Part shown: piece after piece, positions 1-5,576 of the stretch
Position numbering within the stretch: position 1 is the first letter of the stretch
Layout: every line of letters begins with the position of its first letter
Assembly (NCBI GenBank): GCA_017610525.1
Contig: JAFCBW010000049.1
Coordinates: forward strand, 1 to 9,035
Reading direction: 5' to 3'
DNA length: 9,035 nucleotides
Origin: Candidatus Nanohalarchaeota archaeon
GTDB lineage: Archaea; EX4484-52; B79-G9
The notes under the pieces: generated by a model
Database searches by the model: none
What the model saw: the letters and a program-made list of their open reading frames with translations, nothing else
What the model was told of the DNA's origin: nothing
Translations under genes and position numbers: made by a program

Positions 1-182
1 CTAAAGCACTTGGCCTTGCAGTCAAGATTATCTATAGTGTCGTCAGAACTTGTGTCAACGTTCTCGAAAAACTCGGTAAGAGATCCATGGGCCATGAAAA
101 ACAAGGATAAAACAATGGCAAGCCCGATTACAAGAGTGACTATGACACCGATTGATTGATCCATACCAATACGATTAGACAT
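1..182 (-). CDS. Small membrane-anchored protein, possibly pilin-like (partial, C-terminus beyond left edge)
   Basis: An open frame starts at ATG 182-180 and runs without a stop to base 1, giving 60 residues; the 3' end is outside the window. It begins MSNRIGMDQSIG, followed by one hydrophobic segment at about residues 11-29, then an acidic stretch rich in Ser and Asp (about 34-53) and a Cys-Lys-Ala-Lys-Cys cluster at 55-59. A short polar N-terminus, a single hydrophobic helix and an extracellular-looking tail resemble archaeal type IV pilin or archaellin-like proteins (class III signal peptides). The canonical Lys/Arg-Gly cleavage site with a conserved Glu is not clear, so this is inference; a plain N-terminally anchored protein is equally possible. 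A second Met at residue 7 (ATG at 164) could be the real start. I see no strong ribosome-binding motif. It is divergent from the acylphosphatase gene across a 204-base gap. Confidence 0.5.
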   Translation of the reverse strand, partial: MSNRIGMDQSIGVIVTLVIGLAIVLSLFFMAHGSLTEFFENVDTSSDDTIDNLDCKAKCF

Positions 183-227
183 AAAGAATAGGTTGGATCA
201 GATTGTTTGCTTTTTTTTAGTTTCAAT

Positions 228-244
228 ATGATTAGGATAATCAT
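228..244. promoter_or_regulatory. Perfect 7-bp inverted repeat, candidate operator
   Basis: ATGATTAGGATAATCAT is a perfect 7-base inverted repeat around a GGA centre. It lies in the 204-base gap between two divergent genes, 46 bases from the pilin-like start at 182 and about 110 bases upstream of the TATA box of the acylphosphatase gene. The size fits a dimeric transcription-factor site. No regulator gene is visible in the window, and a chance palindrome in AT-rich DNA cannot be excluded. Confidence 0.3.
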
Positions 245-350
245 GTTTCAACAATTTGTGAACAGAGGCGCTGAGTTAAAGTTCCTGGAAGATTTGTATA
301 AAGAGAAAAGTATTGTGTGATTCTGGCAGATATGTAAAAAGTTATTCGAA

Positions 351-361
351 GTATTTATAAA
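351..361 (+). promoter_or_regulatory. TATA box of the acylphosphatase-fusion gene
   Basis: GTATTTATAAA is a good archaeal TATA element. Its centre is about 30 bases upstream of the ATG at 387, which predicts a transcript with a very short or no leader. There is no ribosome-binding motif just before the ATG (the sequence there is A/T-rich), in keeping with that. Confidence 0.5.
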
Positions 362-386
362 TGTAGAGAAAGAATATAGAATTATT

Positions 387-1127
387 ATGAAAACAGTATC
401 AGTTATTTTGAAAGGAAACATCCAGAAAGTCGGATATAGGGCAAAGATTATAGATATTGCCTCCAGGTTGGGTATTAATGGTGAAATTGAAAACCATAAT
501 GATATGAGTGTCAGGATAATTGCGCAATCATCTGATGAAGATAAAATAAAGGAATTTGTCAGGCAGGTAAATATCAAAAATACATTAATCAGAGTTGATA
601 ATGTTTCTGTTGAACCTCTTGATACCGATAAAATTTACACTGATTTTAAGAAAGTTGTTAAGGCAAAGGAAACCGATGAGCGGCTAGATAGTGCTGTTGA
701 TCATTTAAAAAAACTGATTGAAGTTACGAAAGAGGGAGTAGGATACTCAAAGCAAAGCGCGGAATATTCAAAGCAAAGCGTGGAATATTCAAAGCAAAGC
801 GTGGAACTTACAAAGCAGAATTTAGAACTCACAAAATACGGAATAGATGAGAACAAAAAGGGATTCAGCAGCATTACAAAGGAAATCAGGGAAGGAAATG
901 ATAAACTATCAGGCAAACTTGATGTTATCCACAAAGATTTATCTGTCAATCTAAAATCTTTCCACCATGATACTGTCGTTCGGTTTGATATAGTTGACGC
1001 CAAGTATGGGCTGATTGCAAAAAACATGGAGAAAATCTTCTATGAGATGAAAGAGGAAAGAATTGAAACAAGAAAGACAATGAAAGAACTTATTGGCGCA
1101 GTTCTTAAAGTTGCTGAGAAGAAATAA
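387..1127 (+). CDS. Acylphosphatase-domain protein with C-terminal coiled coil
   Basis: The 246-residue product has an N-terminal acylphosphatase domain (about residues 1-90) and a long, polar, probably coiled-coil tail. The signature GNIQKVGYR at 10-18 carries the phosphate-binding Arg18. The second catalytic residue, Asn36, is present in the motif GEIEN at 32-36, so the hydrolase site looks intact. Known acylphosphatases hydrolyse acyl-phosphates and are only about 90-100 residues long, so most of this protein is extra. Residues 119-153 are five heptads of the type YSKQSVE/LTKQNLE, and residues 160-246 are charged and helical in character. No membrane segment or signal peptide is seen, so it is probably cytoplasmic. 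Start: the first ATG, just after a TATA box. The coiled coil suggests oligomerisation or a partner protein; its function is unknown. Base composition is A-rich, without the G+T skew of the por-hel308 region. Confidence 0.85.
   Translation: MKTVSVILKGNIQKVGYRAKIIDIASRLGINGEIENHNDMSVRIIAQSSDEDKIKEFVRQVNIKNTLIRVDNVSVEPLDTDKIYTDFKKVVKAKETDERLDSAVDHLKKLIEVTKEGVGYSKQSAEYSKQSVEYSKQSVELTKQNLELTKYGIDENKKGFSSITKEIREGNDKLSGKLDVIHKDLSVNLKSFHHDTVVRFDIVDAKYGLIAKNMEKIFYEMKEERIETRKTMKELIGAVLKVAEKK
741..803 (+). repeat. 21-bp tandem repeat encoding a heptad
   Basis: Three near-identical 21-base units lie in frame. The shared block TCAAAGCAAAGCG recurs at 747, 768 and 789. Units 2 and 3 are identical; unit 1 differs at a few bases. 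A decayed fourth and fifth heptad (LTKQNLE, LTKYGI) continue to about 845. Near-identity at the DNA level, including silent positions, indicates recent expansion by slippage. Each unit adds one heptad, two helical turns, so the coiled coil can lengthen without breaking frame. Confidence 0.85.
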
Positions 1128-1209
1128 GGGTCTCGTTTTTTGGATGTGACCGTAATATTATAGGGTGTTTTTTGCGAGCCATATGTGATCATGGCAGACA
1201 TGCTAAAAA
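1128..1209. terminator. Convergent gap with T-rich termination tracts
   Basis: This gap separates the stop of the acylphosphatase-fusion gene from the convergent tail of porB. On the plus strand there are two six-T runs (1136-1141 and 1168-1173), suited to archaeal U-tract termination of the plus-strand gene. On the minus strand a short T run directly follows the porB-tail stop at 1210. No strong hairpin was found. Confidence 0.4.
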
Positions 1210-1391
1210 TTATTCGAATTCGCGCGCCCATACCTCATCTATGCGCTTCTGGTATTCTTCGATGTCTTCGTCTGTGAGGTGGCGGAATCGCGCCTGCGCT
1301 TTGAGGTATTCTTTTACGGGGGTGCCTTTGGGTTTGTAGGTCAGGGTCTTTGTTTTGCTATCTCGATTGTCTTTGATTCGTCGAAGCGCCA
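1210..1391 (-). pseudogene. porB: Displaced C-terminal tail of PorB (out of frame with the body)
   Basis: Reading from about 1391 down to the TAA at 1210-1212, one frame encodes SKTKTLTYKPKGTPVKEYL and continues to a final AREFE. The TYKPKG-PV-EYL pattern, followed by a phenylalanine/histidine and acidic helix, is how archaeal PorB proteins normally end, so this is the genuine 3' end of porB. It lies in the -1 frame relative to the upstream 225-codon body, which hits TGA at 1343-1341. From memory of the family, the conserved stretch between the IEIA helix and the TYKP strand (roughly 15-18 residues, usually containing a Trp-Pro-Leu/Ile-Tyr-Glu core) is absent. That points to a small deletion not divisible by three rather than one miscalled base. 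It has no ribosome-binding motif of its own. Confidence 0.7.
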
Positions 1392-2018
1392 GCCGATGGT
1401 GCAGGGGCAGTGGATGTGGATGTATTTCGGGCCTTTGATTGACAGGGCTTTTTTTATCTTTTTGTCGAGGTCGAAGGGCTGGGCTATTGATGCGGTTGCT
1501 ACGTATGGAATATGGTGGGCTGCGGCTATAGATGGCATGTCTTTTTTCCACTGGCCTTTTCCTTTTGATGCGGGGCCGGATGGTGTTGTTGTGGTTGATG
1601 CGTGCCAGGGGGTGCTGCCTGAGCGCTGGACGCCGGTGTTTGCGTAGGCTTCATTATCATAGGTGATTACAAGGACGTTGTGGCCGCGCTCCCAGAGGCC
1701 GGAGATTGCCCGGATGCCTATGTCTAGCATGCCGCCGTCGCCTCCTAAGGCTATGACGTTTACGTCTTCTTTACCTTGCATGTCGAGGGCTTCTCTTATG
1801 CCGGATGCTACGGATGCTGCGTTTTCGAAGAGGACGTGTATCCAGGGGATTTTCCATGAGGTTGTGGGGTACTGGCTTGTGGTTACTTCTATGCAGCCGG
1901 TTGCGTTGCAGATGACTGTGTTTTTGCCTGCGGCTCTTAAGAGCAGGCGGATTGCTATTGCGGGTCCGCATCCTGCGCAGGTACGGTGTCCGGGTGCCAG
2001 TAATTCGTCTTTTTTCAT
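1341..2018 (-). CDS. porB: Pyruvate:ferredoxin oxidoreductase beta subunit, 3' end frameshifted
   Basis: PorB binds thiamine pyrophosphate and the [4Fe-4S] cluster nearest to it, in the enzyme that oxidises pyruvate with CoA to acetyl-CoA and CO2 (or the reverse). The 225-residue frame has the cluster cysteines Cys14 and Cys17 (CAGC), Cys42 (ATGC) and most likely Cys206 (CTIGW), with Cys204 beside it. The TPP/Mg2+ motif is present as GDGG at 93-96, then DIG at 99-101 and DNEAYANTG at 121-129. PorB proteins are usually about 280-310 residues long; this one stops early (KQRP, then TGA at 1343-1341), and the remaining tail lies in another frame down to 1210. Every recognised cofactor residue is upstream of the break, so a truncated protein might keep part of its function, but the tail is normally conserved. 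It starts 22 bases after the porA stop and is last in porCDAB. Confidence 0.85.
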   Translation of the reverse strand: MKKDELLAPGHRTCAGCGPAIAIRLLLRAAGKNTVICNATGCIEVTTSQYPTTSWKIPWIHVLFENAASVASGIREALDMQGKEDVNVIALGGDGGMLDIGIRAISGLWERGHNVLVITYDNEAYANTGVQRSGSTPWHASTTTTPSGPASKGKGQWKKDMPSIAAAHHIPYVATASIAQPFDLDKKIKKALSIKGPKYIHIHCPCTIGWRFDESKTIEIAKQRP

Positions 2019-2040
2019 GTCAATTCACACATTTTCAGGG

Positions 2041-3189
2041 TTATTTTTCCATGAGCCATTCTATGTGGCCGTCTTTTTTGTCAATAGATTCGTTGATTAT
2101 GGTTTCTATGTCGTCTGTTCGGCAGTCCATGCCGCCGATGCCGACTATGTAGTCCAGTATTTTGGGGGTGTCTTTCACGTTACAGTGGATGCTTCGGATT
2201 TCATCGAACAGGGCGCCGCATGAGGTGCCTAAGGATATGTTTTTTTCGAGGATTATTACTGTTTCTTTGCCTTTTAGGGCGTTCAGGATGTCTTTTTTTG
2301 GGAACGGACGGTAGCTTTTGATTCTCAGGAGACCGGCGTCGTCTCTTTTGTCTACTACTTCTTTTACGTTGCCGGATAGTGAGCCCATTGTGATTATTAT
2401 TGTTTTTTTGCCTTTTGTCTTGTATTCTTCTATGAGACCGTTTCCGTATGTGCGGTTGAAGATTTTTGCGTAGTCGTCGTGGCATTTTTTGATTGTGTCT
2501 GCGGATGCGTCTATTGCGTCTGAGAGGTCTTTTTTTAGTTCTGCGTAGGGCTTTGGGAATGCAAATGGGCCTTGAGTGCATGGTTTTTCGGGGTCCAGGA
2601 TTGCGTGCTGGGGGTTGTATTTTTTCAGGTATTTTGAGACGTCTTCGGGCATGTCGAGGACTTCTACTACGTGGGTGAGGAAGAAGCCGTCCATGCAGAC
2701 CATTACAGGGAGGAGGACTTGTGTGTCTTCTGCGATTTTGTATGCCTGGATTATTGTGTCTACTATTTCCTGGACTGTCTCACAGTAGAGCTGGATCCAG
2801 CCTGAGTCGCGGGCGCTGATTGAGTCCTGCCAGTCGTTCCAGATGTTGATGGGGGCGGATAGTGCGCGGTTGGCGACTACCATGACTATGGGGAGGCGCA
2901 TGCCGGATGCGGCGAACAGGACTTCGTTCATGAGGGCAAGACCTTGCGAGGCGGTTGCTGTGAAGACGCGCGATCCTGCTGCGCTGCCACCGACGCATGC
3001 GGATAATGCTGAGAATTCTGAGTCTACTTCGATGTGTTTTGATTTTAGTTTGCCTTGTGCTATTAGTTTTCCGAGGTTTTCGACTATGTGGGTCTGTGGG
3101 GTTATCGGGTATGCGACTACCATGTCGGGTTCGCAGAGTGCTGCGGCTTTTGCTGTTGCAAGGCTTCCTTCCATTACGGTTTTTGTCAT
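2041..3189 (-). CDS. porA: Pyruvate:ferredoxin oxidoreductase alpha subunit
   Basis: At 382 residues this is a normal-length archaeal PorA. The N-terminal half is the pyrimidine-binding domain, which completes the TPP site with PorB. It has YPITPQT at 27-33, EVDSEFSA at 54-61 with the conserved Glu of this domain, and TASQGL at 79-84. The ANRALSAPINIW segment at 106-117 is typical of pyruvate enzymes in this superfamily. The C-terminal half (about 250-382) fits the transketolase C-like domain. The start ATG comes four bases after the porD stop (TGATACCATG), so translation is probably coupled. 2-Oxoglutarate and 2-oxoisovalerate oxidoreductases are the main alternatives. The separate gamma, delta, alpha and beta genes and the overall match favour pyruvate. 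Codons end mostly in A or C, in line with the plus-strand G+T skew. Confidence 0.93.
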   Translation of the reverse strand: MTKTVMEGSLATAKAAALCEPDMVVAYPITPQTHIVENLGKLIAQGKLKSKHIEVDSEFSALSACVGGSAAGSRVFTATASQGLALMNEVLFAASGMRLPIVMVVANRALSAPINIWNDWQDSISARDSGWIQLYCETVQEIVDTIIQAYKIAEDTQVLLPVMVCMDGFFLTHVVEVLDMPEDVSKYLKKYNPQHAILDPEKPCTQGPFAFPKPYAELKKDLSDAIDASADTIKKCHDDYAKIFNRTYGNGLIEEYKTKGKKTIIITMGSLSGNVKEVVDKRDDAGLLRIKSYRPFPKKDILNALKGKETVIILEKNISLGTSCGALFDEIRSIHCNVKDTPKILDYIVGIGGMDCRTDDIETIINESIDKKDGHIEWLMEK

Positions 3190-3193
3190 GGTA

Positions 3194-3469
3194 TCACTTT
3201 TTTTCTATTTCTTTAGATATTGCTTTTACGGGGCATTCGTTCATGCAGATTAAGCATCCTTTGCAGTAGTCGTAGTCGATTATGCATTTTTTGCCTATGA
3301 TCTCTATGCAGCCGTCAGGGCAGAAGCGCTCGCATATTCCGCAACCGATGCATTTGTCTTTGTCGACTATGGGCTTGAATGTGCGCCATGTGCCTGTCTT
3401 GTTTATTGTTGTGCTTCCTACATCGGTTATTATTCCGCCGGGGATGTGTTTTTTTGTCATGAGTATCAT
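3194..3469 (-). CDS. porD: Pyruvate:ferredoxin oxidoreductase delta subunit (2x[4Fe-4S] ferredoxin)
   Basis: This 91-residue ferredoxin-like subunit passes electrons from the PorB cluster to external ferredoxin. Two complete cluster motifs of the form C-x2-C-x2-C-x3-C-P are visible, at Cys40-43-46-50 (CIGCGICERFCP) and Cys69-72-75-79 (CKGCLICMNECP). The N-terminal 35 residues, ending in TGTWRTFKPIVD, are the usual PorD lead-in. The ATG at 3469 follows the porC stop codon directly (TAGATG). A second in-frame ATG at 3460 (MTKKHIP) is an equally likely start. The arrangement indicates translational coupling within porCDAB. Two further cysteines (54 and 62) lie outside the cluster motifs. Confidence 0.93.
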   Translation of the reverse strand: MILMTKKHIPGGIITDVGSTTINKTGTWRTFKPIVDKDKCIGCGICERFCPDGCIEIIGKKCIIDYDYCKGCLICMNECPVKAISKEIEKK

Positions 3470-4039
3470 CTATTCGAGGTTGTTGTATACTTCTCTTGCT
3501 GCCAATATGTTTGTGCCTGCTATCTTTTCCGGCATGTTCTCTTTGATGGCTGCCTCAATTGATTCGATTGTTACTTCGCCTGTGGCTTTTGAGAATGCGC
3601 CGAGCATGGGGGTGTTTACGAAGGGCTTTCCGATTATTTCGAGTGCGATTTTTGTGATGTCTTCGGTTTTTACTGTGAAGTCGCCTTTGAGTCCGAGCTC
3701 TTCAGGGGTCTTTGATGAGTTGATTATCAACATGCCGCCTTTTTTTATGCCTTCTGTTACGTTTACGACGTCGATGAGGGTTGCGTCGAGGACCATCACA
3801 TAGTCGGGGTCTTTTACCTGCTGCCTTAGGCGGATGAAGTGGTTGTCGATGCGGGTGAATGCGAGTACGGGGGCACCGCGTCTTGCTACGCCGAAGAAGG
3901 GGAATGATTGTGAGTATTTATTGTCTTTGAAGGCGGCTATTGCGAGGAGTTCTGCAGAGGTTACTGCGCCCTGGCCGCCGCGTCCGTGTATTCGGATTTG
4001 TTTTAGGGTTCTGCCAGGAGAGGTAGAAGTCATAGGCAT
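3470..4039 (-). CDS. porC: Pyruvate:ferredoxin oxidoreductase gamma subunit
   Basis: This 189-residue protein is the gamma subunit, the domain that helps bind CoA in the heterotetrameric enzyme. The glycine-rich motif GRGGQG is at 19-24, followed by a TSAELLA helix, the FPFFGVARRGAPVLAF segment at 46-61 and MVLDATL at 82-88, all typical of PorC. The length matches the family. Two starts are possible: ATG 4039 and ATG 4033 (MTSTSP). A TATA element at 4064-4056 predicts transcription starting at about 4033-4038, which fits a leaderless transcript and may favour the inner ATG. It is the first gene of porCDAB. The membrane-protein gene is divergent, with 23 bases between the outermost start codons, so the two genes share an extremely compact promoter region. 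Confidence 0.93.
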   Translation of the reverse strand: MPMTSTSPGRTLKQIRIHGRGGQGAVTSAELLAIAAFKDNKYSQSFPFFGVARRGAPVLAFTRIDNHFIRLRQQVKDPDYVMVLDATLIDVVNVTEGIKKGGMLIINSSKTPEELGLKGDFTVKTEDITKIALEIIGKPFVNTPMLGAFSKATGEVTIESIEAAIKENMPEKIAGTNILAAREVYNNLE

Positions 4040-4047
4040 ATTATTGG

Positions 4048-4053
4048 GGTGAT
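4048..4053 (+). promoter_or_regulatory. Ribosome-binding motif of the membrane-protein gene
   Basis: GGTGAT (in GGGGTGATG) is complementary to the 3' end of archaeal 16S rRNA and lies nine bases before the ATG at 4063, which supports that start. It implies that the transcript begins upstream, inside or before the porC start codons. A TATA-like CATATTATT at 4036-4044 would instead give a leaderless message; the sequence cannot decide between them. Confidence 0.5.
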
Positions 4054-4055
4054 GG

Positions 4056-4064
4056 TATTTAAAT
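4056..4064 (-). promoter_or_regulatory. TATA box of the porCDAB operon
   Basis: Read on the minus strand, ATTTAAATA is a near-ideal archaeal TATA box. It lies 25 to 31 bases upstream of the two candidate porC start codons, as expected for a leaderless mRNA. It overlaps the first two bases of the ATG (4063-4065) of the divergent membrane-protein gene. Confidence 0.6.
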
Positions 4065-4950
4065 GTTTGGTCTGAAAGATGATGTATATGTGATGCGTAT
4101 GATTCGGGATGTTTTTTTTGAGGTCTGGCATGTTTTTTTGTGTTCGCTTAAGGTGTATAAAAATAGCGGGCGAAAGCTTGTTTTGCCTGTCGTGCTTATG
4201 GGGTGTTTTTCGGTTCTTTCGGATGTGTTTTTGATCGAGGATGCAGGGCTTATAATCATGGTTCCTTTGATGGGGCTTTTTCTTGTGGGTTTTGCGGTTG
4301 CGCGCAATATCATCAAGGCGGTTGCGCTTGGGAGTTATTCTTCTGATATGAAGAGGGTTTCGTCTGCGTATAAGGGGAGTAATGCCAAGGTTGTGCTTGC
4401 GGATGTTTTTGTGTTCGGTGTGTCGATTGTTTTGTTTTCTGTTGTTGGGACTTTTGTGATCTTTGAGTATATCAAGGGAGGGGTGTCTAAGGAGGTGGCG
4501 GCGCAGATGCTTGGGTTTTTGATGATGTTTGTTCTTGTGTCTGTGACGTATGTTGAGAAGTATGCTAATGTGGCTATTTTGGTTCATGGGACCAGAAATT
4601 TTTTGCATGGTATTTTTCTTGGGTTACGGGATCTTTTTTCTTATTGGCGGTTTACTTGTGCGCTTATAATTTTACAGAGTGCGCTTCTTTGCCCGACGTT
4701 TCTGATTGTGATGAAGGTGAATGTGGTGATCAAGGTGCTTGCGGGGTTCTATACTGTGCTTGTGATGCCGGCGTTTGTTATTCCTACTGCGCTTCTGATT
4801 GTCAGGAGGAAGGATGAGGAGAGGGGCTCTGTGGTTTTTGGGGCGGTTGTTGTTTTTCTGGTGTTTGTTTTTGTTGCGTTTTGTTATTCTTCCTTTTTCG
4901 GGGAGCTTTTTTCAGGTGAGATGGAGAGGGTTTTCAGTTCTTTGGAATGA
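4063..4950 (+). CDS. Polytopic membrane protein of unknown function
   Basis: I do not recognise this 295-residue protein as a named family. An amphipathic, basic N-terminus (1-37) is followed by about six or seven hydrophobic segments, at roughly 38-57, 62-82, 110-135, 147-165, 196-217, 222-247 and 256-278. Charged loops separate them, for example SSDMKRVSSAYKGSNAK at 93-109 and VRRKDEERG at 247-255. The overall layout, with paired helices and small loops, recalls uncharacterised archaeal integral membrane proteins. No transporter signature, protease motif or cofactor site is visible. The start at ATG 4063 is supported by GGTGAT nine bases upstream. The codons are strongly G/T-ending, like hel308, so it belongs to the resident genome. 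It is divergent from porC, but no functional link to the enzyme can be inferred from the sequence. Confidence 0.8.
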   Translation: MFGLKDDVYVMRMIRDVFFEVWHVFLCSLKVYKNSGRKLVLPVVLMGCFSVLSDVFLIEDAGLIIMVPLMGLFLVGFAVARNIIKAVALGSYSSDMKRVSSAYKGSNAKVVLADVFVFGVSIVLFSVVGTFVIFEYIKGGVSKEVAAQMLGFLMMFVLVSVTYVEKYANVAILVHGTRNFLHGIFLGLRDLFSYWRFTCALIILQSALLCPTFLIVMKVNVVIKVLAGFYTVLVMPAFVIPTALLIVRRKDEERGSVVFGAVVVFLVFVFVAFCYSSFFGELFSGEMERVFSSLE

Positions 4951-5025
4951 GTGGCTGTCGGCAGGTATTGTGTGTTATTCTCTTGTCGTGGTTGTATTGA
5001 TGTAGGGGTAATTGTTGTTTTTTGA

Positions 5026-5064
5026 ATTATGTATTTGGTTTTTTTGTCATTATGTATTATGTAT
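5026..5064 (+). repeat. ATTATGTAT repeats upstream of the first RNA
   Basis: ATTATGTAT occurs at 5026-5034, 5049-5057 and 5056-5064 (the last two overlap by two bases). They lie just upstream of the first RNA promoter. The second unit has only degenerate versions. They may be an upstream activator or repressor site, or simply low-complexity AT-rich DNA. Confidence 0.3.
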
Positions 5065-5091
5065 GCAAAAATTGGTTCTGAGATATGGGGG

Positions 5092-5104
5092 AAGTATATA
5101 TAGG
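5092..5104 (+). promoter_or_regulatory. TATA box of RNA unit 1
   Basis: AAGTATATATAGG is identical, over all 13 bases, to the element at 5548-5560 in the second unit. The TATATATA core at 5095-5102 predicts transcription starting near 5121-5127, about 30-40 bases before the closing stem of the RNA. Sharing the same box, flanks included, between otherwise diverged copies marks it as functional. Confidence 0.7.
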
Positions 5105-5134
5105 CAGAAGACTATAGATGTAGTATGACATTGT

Positions 5135-5151
5135 GTAATACAATGTAATAC
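5135..5151 (+). repeat. Two GTAATAC repeats at 10-bp spacing (unit 1)
   Basis: GTAATAC occurs at 5135-5141 and 5145-5151, exactly one helical turn apart. The 17-base block GTAATACAATGTAATAC is shared exactly with 5587-5603 in unit 2. The block ends about ten bases before the conserved GGTGAT of the RNA in both units. It therefore lies just downstream of the predicted transcription start, either as an operator or as an unpaired 5' leader of the RNA. Confidence 0.6.
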
Positions 5152-5156
5152 ATAAT

Positions 5157-5293
5157 AAGAGGTGATGCCCACTACATATCGAGAAATTTAAAACTAAAGG
5201 GTCCGGGTGACTATTGTACTATGTCCGTGGAACAAATTCCACTTATTGATTGGTTGATGGTCAAAAGCACCCGGATTCGTATAATCACCTCTT
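5157..5293 (+). ncRNA. Structured non-coding RNA, copy 1 (unrecognised family)
   Basis: Four helices can be drawn by hand. P1 is a perfect 10-bp closing stem, AAGAGGTGAT 5157-5166 with 5284-5293. P2 pairs 5199-5209 with 5268-5278, 11 bp including two G-U pairs, core TCCGGGTG/CACCCGGA. P3 pairs 5214-5216 and 5218-5222 with 5257-5264. P4 is a hairpin, GTGGAA 5227-5232 with 5237-5242, closing a CAAA loop. A 32-nt A-rich strand faces only five bases between P1 and P2, and GUCC (5223-5226) opens the internal loop below P4. A TATA box precedes it and a pyrimidine-rich TTCTTCTTTT follows, giving a plus-strand transcript. Copy 2 keeps every helix with different base pairs. It does not match a tRNA, 5S, SRP, RNase P or box C/D pattern that I know. 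Confidence 0.75.
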
Positions 5294-5547
5294 CTTCTTT
5301 TGCGTGTTGTTTGTTAGTGAGTTTGTTCTTCTGTGTGTGATTTTCGGTTGTTTACGTTGAGTTCTTATGAGATGTTTTTGTGGGGTTTAGAGTTGATAAT
5401 GCGGTTAGGTTTTCGGCGTGCGTCTCTTGTTAGTATTTCGTGGTGGTTGTGGTATTGTGCCGTGTTTTTCTTATTATTGTATTAATTATGCGTTTTCTTT
5501 GGTTTTTTTGTATTTATAATGCGTAAAATGTTTTTGAAAAGTAGGTT

Positions 5548-5560
5548 AAGTATATATAGG
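5548..5560 (+). promoter_or_regulatory. TATA box of RNA unit 2
   Basis: The same 13-base AAGTATATATAGG as in unit 1, with the core TATATATA at 5551-5558. The predicted transcription start is near 5577-5583, inside the first GTAATAC repeat and about 30 bases before the closing stem of the RNA. Confidence 0.7.
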
Positions 5561-5576
5561 GGCGCGATAATATGGT

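Noticed and set aside
4934..5005. Short frames after the membrane-protein gene, including a 17-codon frame overlapping its stop (ATGA)
   Set aside because: Too short, with no recognisable product. The longer 68-codon frame there is a shadow of the membrane-protein gene.
5165..5191. 8-codon open frame starting at ATG within AGAGGTGATGCCC of RNA 1
   Set aside because: The Shine-Dalgarno-like motif touches the ATG, which is too close, and the ATG is absent from copy 2 (GGTGATAGA).
5157..5293. Fluoride-riboswitch resemblance of GGUGAUG...UGAUGG
   Set aside because: The element is far longer than that riboswitch, its core pseudoknot pattern is not met, and no gene follows on the same strand.
5372..5485. 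37-codon hydrophobic open frame (MFLWGLELIM...) between the two RNA units
   Set aside because: No convincing ribosome-binding site or TATA box at the right distance. G/T-rich spacer DNA readily gives hydrophobic frames, and nothing similar follows the second RNA.
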